A stretch of DNA of 49,556 bases from CAZIKB01 sp964539665 (lineage in GTDB: Bacteria; Zhuqueibacterota; Zhuqueibacteria; Oceanimicrobiales; Oceanimicrobiaceae), in assembly GCA_964539665.1 (NCBI GenBank), contig CAZIKB010000039.1:1-49556 (forward strand). Direction: 5' to 3'. Position 1 is the first letter of the stretch; the number at the start of each line of letters is the position of its first letter. The notes beneath the pieces were generated by a model. The model saw only the letters and a program-made list of their open reading frames with translations. It did no database searches and had not been told where the DNA came from. Positions 41,640 through 49,513 of the stretch are shown in pieces. Both the position numbers and the translations under genes were made by a program.

Positions 41640-43592
41640 CTATTTTTTGTATAATCTTAATAAATCTTCATCCATTAGCGGATAGTGATTTGTTTTTTTC
41701 TGAATAGATGAGTTCAAGTCTTGAATCATAGTAAGTAATTCAGTGTATTGACTGGTTTCAGTTTCAGCAATGCTGGTGAAATCTCGAAATTTCCGGTACA
41801 CATTTTTGATTAACTTTTGTCCATTTTCTGGAAGCGATGATTTTGTGGAAATTATTTTCCCTATTAATTCTTCAACAGAAGCTGGAAATTTACTCAAGGG
41901 CTCTAAATTCAGTTTTAAAGTAAGTCCATAAATAGAATTGGAAGCTAATTCTAAATCTTCTAAAGCAGATATGTCATATGGTTCTGCCTTCAATTTACTT
42001 AAGGCCTCCTCTATTATGTTATAATAAAATTCTGCTTGATCGTTAAAATGATCTAACTGTTCATTTGATAAAGAGGACACAACTTCTTCTACTACATTAT
42101 TAGATTCATCATCAGGCTCTTCTTCAATGTTGTCAGCAGCTTCCTGAATATCTGATAGCTCTGATTTGTTCTCATTATTAATGAATTGAATTTCTTCATC
42201 TGTGTTTTCATTCGTAATTTCTGCCACCATGTTCAGGATTTCATCATCATCCTCTCCAGGTAATTTAAAATTAGAAATTTCAAAATCAGAACTCTTTAAA
42301 TTCAAATTATCATCGGGAATTATATCAGGTGTTTCTTCTTTTGGAACCGCAACATCATTGGCAGTCTCGTAAGCATTTCCGGGCAATTCCTGCTTTTCAC
42401 TATTTTTTAACTCTGTTGCAGGCTTATTGTCCAATGTCAACGCATTATCTTTAATAGCCTTTCTGGGATCCATTAGCTTTTTTGATAAATTTTCGATGGC
42501 CTTATCATCAACATCACTTTCGCACATAGACTCTAACACATGGCCTGCTTCAGATAGAATGGCGAGAACAGATTCTGGGTATGATTCAATATCACTTAGA
42601 ACAGAGGCAATAAACATTTGGGCTTTCATGGCAATTTCTTCGTATGCATCAAAGCCAAAAATCATGGCTTTAGATGCTATTACCTCAAACATTTTATCAC
42701 AAGCCTGCCACTGCTTTCTGTTTTTGAAATCATTGTTTAATATATTAATTGCATTATGAATTTGCTTTATCTGGCATCTTATTTCATCGTTAAAGGATTC
42801 GATAATACTCGAAGGTTCATGATTGAGTGTTTTATTGTTTGTACCATCTTTTAATTCAAATTCAATTGAGCCACCTTCTTCAGATAAACCTGGCTCGCAT
42901 CCACCATTATCCAGGGCATCCGTGCCTTCATTTGTTTGCAGAAGAATTTCCTTTTCTTCTCCCATTAGTTCTGAAGTGTCACTTTGACATTCCAGTAATA
43001 AATCAGGCTCAGCATTCAAAGTTTCTTCAGAAGGTGGCTCAATTGAATCAAAATTTAACTCATCTATCAGGCTTTCATTAATTATTTTATCCTGTTCTTC
43101 AAATAGGTTTGTGAAATCATTAACATCGGTTTCATTTTGAAGTGTCTGACTTGTTTTTCCTGTTATTGGTTTATTATGAATATTTAAATAATTTTCAAGT
43201 TCATTTTTTGATTCATCAATTAAAATAGCTTGTATCCCGATCTTCGTTATTGTTTGAGCAAGTTTTTTTATTTCACTCTTCATATTTTCACAATCTAACT
43301 CAGAATCTCTCAGGCGCTGGACTCCTTCATGCAGCTTTTCATAAAACTTATCGAATCCTTTAATTTGTGACAGGGTTCCAAGAATTTTGTCTTTACTATC
43401 AGAACTGACTAATCTGTCTATTAAATTGCCGAAGAGTAAGTAATCAGGTCTGTCGGGTGCATATTCATCCTTAAGCAATTCGCCTAATTCAAATTTAACG
43501 CATTGAAAAAAATAGCTATTTAGATTAAAAAATCTATTTATCAATTCATGGTTAAATTCTTCATCAGAAAGAACATTTTGAATAATTTGCAT
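41640..43592 (-). CDS. 650-aa acidic helical protein with degenerate HPt/CheA-P1-like modules
   Basis: I do not recognise a named family. Three helical blocks are joined by long acidic, probably disordered linkers (about 150-260 and 385-505). The middle block (about 262-356) contains KAMIFGFDAYEEIAMKAQ. The C-terminal block (about 508-582) contains LTLKLNLEPLSKFPASVEEL. Both match the CheA-P1/HPt helix pair (HTLKGSAxxLGLEPLxxLAHxLE), but the histidine position is not His (SNSIYG in the C-terminal block). There is no kinase or CheW-like domain. Its neighbours are a lytic transglycosylase and the FtsZ, which carries a similar module, suggesting shared interactions. Confidence 0.72.
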   Translation of the reverse strand: MQIIQNVLSDEEFNHELINRFFNLNSYFFQCVKFELGELLKDEYAPDRPDYLLFGNLIDRLVSSDSKDKILGTLSQIKGFDKFYEKLHEGVQRLRDSELDCENMKSEIKKLAQTITKIGIQAILIDESKNELENYLNIHNKPITGKTSQTLQNETDVNDFTNLFEEQDKIINESLIDELNFDSIEPPSEETLNAEPDLLLECQSDTSELMGEEKEILLQTNEGTDALDNGGCEPGLSEEGGSIEFELKDGTNNKTLNHEPSSIIESFNDEIRCQIKQIHNAINILNNDFKNRKQWQACDKMFEVIASKAMIFGFDAYEEIAMKAQMFIASVLSDIESYPESVLAILSEAGHVLESMCESDVDDKAIENLSKKLMDPRKAIKDNALTLDNKPATELKNSEKQELPGNAYETANDVAVPKEETPDIIPDDNLNLKSSDFEISNFKLPGEDDDEILNMVAEITNENTDEEIQFINNENKSELSDIQEAADNIEEEPDDESNNVVEEVVSSLSNEQLDHFNDQAEFYYNIIEEALSKLKAEPYDISALEDLELASNSIYGLTLKLNLEPLSKFPASVEELIGKIISTKSSLPENGQKLIKNVYRKFRDFTSIAETETSQYTELLTMIQDLNSSIQKKTNHYPLMDEDLLRLYKK

Positions 43593-43627
43593 AGTATCAC
43601 TTTGTAGTATATTAAAACATACTTAGC

Positions 43628-44317
43628 TTATTTTCTAAAATTTTCATAGAGATTTAAAATTGCTGGTATATATCCGCGTGTCTCCTCATATAATATTTTG
43701 TCATCGCGCCCGCTTGCAAGCCACATAGCAGCACGTTTTGGACCGCCATTATAGGCAGCTAATCCACCATCTAATTGGTACATCTCAATAAGCGAGGAGA
43801 GATAACGACAACCCAGTCTTATATTATAAATCGGATTATAAAGTATTTCCTCTGCTTGTGTCCACTTTATGCCTTCATTTTCACTTAGGAAAATGCCTGT
43901 AGGTGGCATAATTTGCATCAAACCCATCGCGCCCGCTGGCGATATAACATTTTTCCGCCATGTTAACGCACTCTCATGCGTTATCGTTGCGCAAATCAGG
44001 TCAACATCAAGATTTTCATATTTAACGCTCATTCGATATATTTCATTGGCTATTGCATATTTCTGATCATTTGCAAGTCTGGGATTGTATTTATTAATAA
44101 TATTATTTATTTTTGACAGCGCTGAAAGTCGCGAATTATCTTTAATTAGTGTTCTCCATATTCCCGGAACAGTTCGCGTTATATTTTGAATTTTAATTTC
44201 TTCATACTCTAATTTTACAACATTTGAGGAAAAACTGATCATGGACATAAACATTAGCATCATAATCCCCATAAATAAACCAAGTTTCATCCACTTTATT
44301 ATAATCGATAATAACAA
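43628..44317 (-). CDS. Lytic transglycosylase (SLT domain), membrane-anchored
   Basis: This enzyme cuts peptidoglycan between MurNAc and GlcNAc. The 229-aa protein has an N-terminal membrane anchor (about 12-30). Its goose-lysozyme-like SLT domain (about 95-225) carries catalytic E115 in THESALTW, followed by SPAGAMGLMQIMP and AAYNGGP. The start is a TTG at 44317 with AAGGAGG 12 nt upstream; an ATG at 44290 has no such site. It lies 35 bp before the 650-aa helical protein, so local wall opening probably serves this system. Confidence 0.93.
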   Translation of the reverse strand: MLLSIIIKWMKLGLFMGIMMLMFMSMISFSSNVVKLEYEEIKIQNITRTVPGIWRTLIKDNSRLSALSKINNIINKYNPRLANDQKYAIANEIYRMSVKYENLDVDLICATITHESALTWRKNVISPAGAMGLMQIMPPTGIFLSENEGIKWTQAEEILYNPIYNIRLGCRYLSSLIEMYQLDGGLAAYNGGPKRAAMWLASGRDDKILYEETRGYIPAILNLYENFRK

Positions 44318-44470
44318 AATACCAGCACACCTCCTTTCATAAGAACTCTATGAATATACTATTTGCTAATCTTTATTAACGCATTCTTCATCAGTTCACG
44401 TCCCATCGAATTTGTTATTTCTATCTGTTAAAAGCATCTTCAACTATAAGAATCGCATATAAAATCAAAC

Positions 44471-45283
44471 TCATTGTAATAACATGCTCTGCTCTTTTTC
44501 TTCATTAACTTCAGTAAACCTGCCATTTTGCCCAAGTATTTCTTTAGCTAAACTCAAATAGCTTGTAGCTCCTTTGCAATTTTTATCAATATTAATGACA
44601 GGTTTCCCATAAAATGGCACTTCTGCTAACCTTATATTTCTTGGAATCATTGTTTCAAAAACTAATCCCTGTAATGTATTTCGGACTTTTTCAATAACAA
44701 TTTTAGTGAGATTGTTTCTACTGTCAACCATTGTTAGCAGAAATCCACGATATTTTAATTTGGGATTATGCTCATTTTTAATTATTCGGGTCAATTTCAG
44801 GAATCTTCCCAATGCTTTTAAAGCATAGTATTCACATTGAATAGGGACTATTATTGAATCGGCTGCTATTAAGGCATTAAAAGTCAGATTACCAAGAGAT
44901 GGCGGGCAATCAATAATAATAAAATCATACTCATCTTTAACAGATTTTATTGAATCCTTTAGTTTAATTTGGTCGGCAATTCCAATGAGTTTTCTTTTAT
45001 CAGTATCATCCGACCAAAGATTAGTCGGAATAAAATCATAGTTTTGTATTCCAGTCGGATGGACAGCCTCTTTCATTGGAATATCTCTTGTAAAAACATC
45101 CACTATTCCAGACTGGATGTCATACCGACTAAATCCAAATGTGGTTGCTACACTGCCTTGAGGATCCACATCAATTACCAAAACCCGATGGCCTAAAAAT
45201 ACCAGACTTGAACCTAAATTCACAGCAGTGGTCGTTTTGCCTACTCCGCCCTTTTGGCTGGAAATAGTTATAACTTCGCACAT
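44471..45283 (-). CDS. ParA family ATPase
   Basis: The deviant Walker A motif SQKGGVGKTT (signature lysine K11, P-loop lysine K16), the Walker A' DVDPQG and Walker B IIIDCPPSL are present, as in Soj/ParA. The ATG at 45283 has GAGG about 8 nt upstream. The protein is 270 aa, the usual length. No parB or centromere-like repeats are nearby, so it is probably one of the orphan ParAs that position protein complexes such as chemosensory arrays rather than DNA. It is 30 bp downstream of the receiver-PATAN gene and upstream of the transglycosylase, in the sigma-54-controlled group. Confidence 0.94.
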   Translation of the reverse strand: MCEVITISSQKGGVGKTTTAVNLGSSLVFLGHRVLVIDVDPQGSVATTFGFSRYDIQSGIVDVFTRDIPMKEAVHPTGIQNYDFIPTNLWSDDTDKRKLIGIADQIKLKDSIKSVKDEYDFIIIDCPPSLGNLTFNALIAADSIIVPIQCEYYALKALGRFLKLTRIIKNEHNPKLKYRGFLLTMVDSRNNLTKIVIEKVRNTLQGLVFETMIPRNIRLAEVPFYGKPVINIDKNCKGATSYLSLAKEILGQNGRFTEVNEEKEQSMLLQ

Positions 45284-45313
45284 TAGCAATTCCTCACAAT
45301 TTATAATCTTAAT

Positions 45314-45982
45314 TTATATACACTGATGTAATAGTGATTTCCAATCTCTCACGATTGTTCTGTTTATTTTAAAATCACTTGGCTTTATTTTAAATGTACC
45401 TGTATTCCAATTAAGTATATTAAAAAATGCTCTTTCACCGCTTAATTCTCCACATTCCGCATGTATGATATCGCCATTTTTAAAATATATAGTGCCTTGC
45501 TCTTGATTTCGTGTAATCAATAATGAAGAGTTACGCAGTCTTGCACAATTATATTCAACTAATTCACGAATGCCAGTGCTTTCAATATACCCTCTAAAAC
45601 CATTATTATTAATCTCTAAAGCTTCAAATATGATTTGCTTTAAATAACCAATATCAAATGGTTTTTCAATATAGAAAAACCCACCCCGATTCTCTACTTG
45701 CTCTTTAATTTTCTGAGAACCGTAAGCTGTCATAATGATAATTTTGGTTTTGTGGTACTTCTTACGGATATCCAATATTAATTGCATACCGTTCCTCCCC
45801 GGCATGCGTATGTCAGAAACTACCAGGTCATATTTCTTGTTGCTCAATAAAACTAATGCTTTATCCCCGGCATTTACACAATTTATTTCAAAATCATAAT
45901 ACGATTTACCCAGACTTTTGGAAAGTGCCCAGGCAATATCTTCTTCATCATCAACGATAAGGATTTTTTTGTGTGCAGTCAT
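45314..45982 (-). CDS. Response regulator with C-terminal PATAN (DUF4388) domain
   Basis: The 222-aa protein has a full receiver domain: acidic pair D11-D12, phospho-acceptor D57 in VSDIRMPG, T84 and the Lys of EKPF (about 107). A PATAN/DUF4388 domain follows (about 128-205), with GFRGYIESTGIRELVEY and the IYFKNGDIIHAECGELSGERAF pattern. PATAN domains, known from cyanobacterial PatA/PixG and from myxobacteria, mediate protein-protein contacts in motility and other signalling outputs. AGGAG precedes the ATG. A sigma-54 promoter lies about 45-60 bp upstream, so this is the first gene of the group ending at the 211-aa protein. Confidence 0.92.
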   Translation of the reverse strand: MTAHKKILIVDDEEDIAWALSKSLGKSYYDFEINCVNAGDKALVLLSNKKYDLVVSDIRMPGRNGMQLILDIRKKYHKTKIIIMTAYGSQKIKEQVENRGGFFYIEKPFDIGYLKQIIFEALEINNNGFRGYIESTGIRELVEYNCARLRNSSLLITRNQEQGTIYFKNGDIIHAECGELSGERAFFNILNWNTGTFKIKPSDFKINRTIVRDWKSLLHQCI

Positions 45983-46024
45983 ATTATACTCCTATTAACC
46001 GACAAATCTAAAACTGTTGTAAAA

Positions 46025-46042
46025 ATGCAAATCCTATGCCAA
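46025..46042 (-). promoter_or_regulatory. Sigma-54 (RpoN) promoter driving the receiver-PATAN/ParA/FtsZ group
   Basis: On the minus strand the bases read TTGGCATAGGATTTGCAT. GG (46040-46039) and GC (46028-46027) are separated by exactly 10 bp. The boxes TGGCA and TTGCA match the sigma-54 consensus except for one base in the -24 box. Transcription should begin near 46015, giving a leader of about 33 nt that contains the AGGAG of the receiver-PATAN gene. An NtrC-type activator is encoded immediately upstream. Confidence 0.88.
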
Positions 46043-46112
46043 TCACATTTAATCATCTTTCCTATCATAGAGCTAATAATTCTACACCTCCTTTTGGTTT
46101 CGTCATAAAAAT

Positions 46113-46140
46113 TAAAACCTTAACTTAAAAGAGGTTAATT
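46113..46140. promoter_or_regulatory. Candidate enhancer (upstream activator) site
   Basis: AACCT (46117-46121) and AGGTT (46133-46137) form an inverted repeat roughly 100-120 bp upstream of the predicted sigma-54 start, the usual range for bEBP binding. GGTTAAT recurs at 46134-46140 and near 46175. The site is inferred from position and symmetry only. Confidence 0.35.
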
Positions 46141-46232
46141 GTCTTTTTTTATGGTGAAATATATTGAAAGCCGGGTTAATCTGAGAGGAATAAATCGAGT
46201 AAATATGGAGCGGGTGGTCAATTTTCGGCCAA

Positions 46233-47603
46233 TCAGGCTATTTCGTAGTTTTTCATTTTTTCCCTGAGAGTGGAGCGGGAGATGTTAAGCATTCTGGCAG
46301 TTTTTGATTTATTACCATTGTATTTCTTTAGCACATTCATGATATGTATTTTTTCCATTTCCTCTAACGAATCGCCATCACTTGTGAATGAAGAGAATCC
46401 TGAAGACGTTGAAATCTTGGAATATCCCTTTTGAATTTCTAAGGGCAAATATTCCTCGTTCAACTCAGCCAAATTACATAAAATTACACCTCTTTCAATC
46501 ACATTTTTTAGCTCGCGAACATTTCCCGGCCACCGATAATTTAACAAGCGTTCCTGTGCATCACTTGAGATTCCTTTAATCTCTTTCCCAAATTCTTTAT
46601 TACTTCTATCAATAAAGAGCATGGCCAGGGGTAAAATATCATCGGGTCTGTCTCTTAAAACTGGCACATTTACTACCATCACTTTAAGACGGTAATATAA
46701 ATCTTCTCGAAAAGTCTGCTGTTCAACACAATCTTCCAGGTTCCTGTTGGTAGCAGCAATAATTCTCACATCAATTGTAATATCTGATGTTCCGCCTATT
46801 CGACGGAATGATTGGGTTTCCAAAACTCGTAATAATTTGGGCTGTATCGACATTTGCATACTTGATATTTCATCCAGAAAAATAGTGCCGTTATTGGCCA
46901 TTTCAAATATACCTTTTTTCAGGTTTTTTGCATCTGTGAAAGCCCCTCTTTCATGTCCAAATAACTCGCTTTCCAATAAATTCTCCGGAATCGCACTACA
47001 ATTGATTTTAATTAAAGGTTTTTCAGCTCTGGAACTCCAATTGTGAACAGCATTTGCAACCAATTCTTTACCGGTTCCACTGTCACCTTGAATTAAAACT
47101 GACGTTTTGGGGGTAGCCGCTACAATTTTAATCAGCTTTTTTAAGTCCCGCATAGATTTAGAATTTCCATAGAGCTCATTGTCAGGGTATTGTTCCTTCT
47201 GTTGAATCTTTAGCCGGGAGACTTCTCTTTTGAGTTGCTGGGTTTCCAATGTTTTGGCAACGATCAGTTTTAATTCATCAAGTTCGAAAGGCTTCATTAA
47301 ATAATCATAAGCTCCCATCTTCATAGCCTCAACCGCGGGTCTGGCGTCTGTTAAAGCTGTGATCATGACAACTAATATTTCTGGATCCATCTCTTTAATT
47401 AATTCCAAAACTTTGAGCCCATTAATATCAGGAAGTTTAATGTCTAATAACACCAAATCAATGATATCATTTTTTAATATAGTAAGAGCATGCTCTCCTG
47501 TAAAGGCAGTACGTACTTTTTTACCTTCCTTTCTCAATACTTCTGCTAATGTCTGACATAAGTCTTCATTATCTTCCACAATTAAAACATTCGCTTTTGA
47601 CAT
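46233..47603 (-). CDS. NtrC-family response regulator, sigma-54 activator
   Basis: The protein has a receiver (phospho-acceptor D54 in LLDIKLPD, counted from the ATG at 47603), an AAA+ domain with Walker A GDSGTGKE (about 172) and Walker B IFLDEISS, and a C-terminal Fis-type helix-turn-helix (NKSKTARMLNISRSTLREKM). The sigma-54 loop reads GAFTDA instead of GAFTGA, a variant seen in a number of natural activators. I chose the ATG at 47603 because GGAGG lies 10 nt upstream; the ATG at 47612 overlaps the kinase stop. It is encoded directly after its probable kinase and just before the sigma-54 promoter. Confidence 0.95.
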   Translation of the reverse strand: MSKANVLIVEDNEDLCQTLAEVLRKEGKKVRTAFTGEHALTILKNDIIDLVLLDIKLPDINGLKVLELIKEMDPEILVVMITALTDARPAVEAMKMGAYDYLMKPFELDELKLIVAKTLETQQLKREVSRLKIQQKEQYPDNELYGNSKSMRDLKKLIKIVAATPKTSVLIQGDSGTGKELVANAVHNWSSRAEKPLIKINCSAIPENLLESELFGHERGAFTDAKNLKKGIFEMANNGTIFLDEISSMQMSIQPKLLRVLETQSFRRIGGTSDITIDVRIIAATNRNLEDCVEQQTFREDLYYRLKVMVVNVPVLRDRPDDILPLAMLFIDRSNKEFGKEIKGISSDAQERLLNYRWPGNVRELKNVIERGVILCNLAELNEEYLPLEIQKGYSKISTSSGFSSFTSDGDSLEEMEKIHIMNVLKKYNGNKSKTARMLNISRSTLREKMKNYEIA

Positions 47604-47608
47604 TGATT

Positions 47609-49513
47609 TCATTCCTCCGTTGGCATTAACAATTTGAAAGTTGTACCCTTATTTACTTTACTATCTACCTGAATGTCTCCACTATGTTCAGTCATAATTC
47701 TATATACAATGGAAAGTCCTAATCCCGAACCCTGTGGTTTTGTAGTAAAGAATGGATTAAAAATTGAAGGGAGAGCGTCTGGCTTTATTCCTTCACCCGT
47801 GTCAATAAGATTCACTTCTGCATAAAGAGCGCTCTTGGTTTGCATAGGGAAAGCACGGCCACGACGATCAACACGTTGCAGGCTGGTGATTTTTGGGTAG
47901 ACTTCCAATTTTAGCTCACCACCCTCTGGCATCGCATCTAAGGCATTAAGAAATAAATTCACAAACACCTGCTGAATTTGATAAAAATCCACATAAATTA
48001 AAGGGAGATCAGAATGAAAGGATTCTGAGTAATTCACTGATTGTCCGCGAATCCGGCTATCCAGTAAAGCAACCACTTCCTGCACAATTTCCTGGAATCG
48101 ATGGAATTTCCTGTTAGGTTGACGCGGCTTCGCATAAGAAAAAAACGTCTTAAGCAAATCATCCATTCGGTTGACCTGCCTGACAATACGCGATAAATAT
48201 TCCCGATGCGGATCATCCAGCGAAATCTCTTCTTCTAATGTTTGGGCAATGGTTTTAATCCCTGCAAGCGGATTGCGTATTTCATGGGCAATTCCGGAAG
48301 CCAATACTCCCATTGAGGCTAGGCGATCCATCCTCTGTACCTCAACTTGCATTTGCTTTATTTGAGTAATATCTTTAAATGCCACAATTGTCCCGACACT
48401 TCGTTTTTGTGTATCATATCGGCGGGTTACTGTAAATCCCACGAATACTGTATTGCCCTCCTTATCCATCAATTTCATTTCACGATTTAACAAACCTTGA
48501 GCCGGATCGTCAATAATTGATAATAATTGGTTACAATTTTCTTTTGGAAAAATTTCCTGTAAAGATTTCCCTAAAACTTCCTCTTCAGAATATCTTAGTA
48601 TTTCTTCTGCGCCATTATTAAAGGAAGTAATACTTCGTTTAGGGTCAATAGTGATTATACCCGAACCCATACTCTGAATAATACTTTCATTAAAATTCTT
48701 TAGATCTATAATTTCCTGTTCAAGCTGTTTTTTTTCAGTAATATTCCGGGCGATACCAACACATCCAACAATTTGGCCTCGCTCAAATATAGGATTTATG
48801 TTCACAGAGAGATGAATACATTTATTTTTTTTAGACTTAACTCGTATTTCAAAAACACTCGTTCTCCCGTTAATCGTAATCTCAAAATTCGATTTGGCAT
48901 TTTGTCGTTCTTCTATAACTATTAAGTCGAAAAAACTTTTGCCTAACCATGCCTTTCTTTCAAATCCAGTAATAATGGGTAAACGTCTGTTGATGAAAAG
49001 AAATGTTGCTTCCAGGTCTAAAGTAAAAATTAAATCGCTTGCATTTTCAATCAAATCCTGGTATTTATATTCTGTGCGCTTTACTGTTTGCTGCAATTCT
49101 TTATTTTTTAACTGCATCTGGTGGAGAATAAACACATTATCAATTACATTCAAAAGTTCCCGATTGCCGAATGGTTTAAGTAGAAATGCACTCAAGCCCA
49201 ATTCAAATAATTCCTTACGTTCTATCTCCTCCTCAGAAACGGCTGTAAGTAAAATCACAGGAATATTATTCACTGCATTGTATTTTGGATTACGTTTCAT
49301 TTCTTTGAAAAATTCATAGCCATTCATTCTGGGCATCATGTAGTCCAAAATGATCAAATCAGGACGATTTTTTAAAATACATTCCAAGCCTTTTTCACCA
49401 CATTCAGCGGTAATGTACTTATAACCTTCTTTTTGAACTATTAAGCCGGGCAGGGTTTGAGGCATTGAATCAGCAGCAATTAGCGCAACATGAAAAAATT
49501 TTTGCCAATCCAC
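47609..49513 (-). CDS. Sensor histidine kinase: receiver-PAS-PAS-HisKA-HATPase
   Basis: The 634-aa protein starts with a receiver domain (phospho-acceptor Asp in IILDYMMPRMNG, about 55; the usual acidic pair is reduced to A14-D15). Two PAS domains (about 150-265 and 275-390), a HisKA domain with SGIAHEIRNPLAG (His near 415) and an HATPase domain (about 515-632) follow. There are no membrane segments, so it senses a cytoplasmic signal. The frame starts with GTG at 49513, without a clear ribosome site, and an in-frame stop lies at 49553-49555. The start is therefore uncertain but the protein is near complete. The NtrC partner follows directly. Confidence 0.93.
   Translation of the reverse strand: MDWQKFFHVALIAADSMPQTLPGLIVQKEGYKYITAECGEKGLECILKNRPDLIILDYMMPRMNGYEFFKEMKRNPKYNAVNNIPVILLTAVSEEEIERKELFELGLSAFLLKPFGNRELLNVIDNVFILHQMQLKNKELQQTVKRTEYKYQDLIENASDLIFTLDLEATFLFINRRLPIITGFERKAWLGKSFFDLIVIEERQNAKSNFEITINGRTSVFEIRVKSKKNKCIHLSVNINPIFERGQIVGCVGIARNITEKKQLEQEIIDLKNFNESIIQSMGSGIITIDPKRSITSFNNGAEEILRYSEEEVLGKSLQEIFPKENCNQLLSIIDDPAQGLLNREMKLMDKEGNTVFVGFTVTRRYDTQKRSVGTIVAFKDITQIKQMQVEVQRMDRLASMGVLASGIAHEIRNPLAGIKTIAQTLEEEISLDDPHREYLSRIVRQVNRMDDLLKTFFSYAKPRQPNRKFHRFQEIVQEVVALLDSRIRGQSVNYSESFHSDLPLIYVDFYQIQQVFVNLFLNALDAMPEGGELKLEVYPKITSLQRVDRRGRAFPMQTKSALYAEVNLIDTGEGIKPDALPSIFNPFFTTKPQGSGLGLSIVYRIMTEHSGDIQVDSKVNKGTTFKLLMPTEE

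Noticed and set aside
39147..43592. Reading the pseudo-HPt proteins as true phosphotransfer proteins or CheA
   Set aside because: No His is present at the expected HxxKG position and no CheA kinase, CheW or receptor domain is encoded.
44318..44470. A second sigma-54 promoter before the transglycosylase gene
   Set aside because: Several GC dinucleotides occur, but none is followed by a CC at the required 10-bp spacing on the minus strand.
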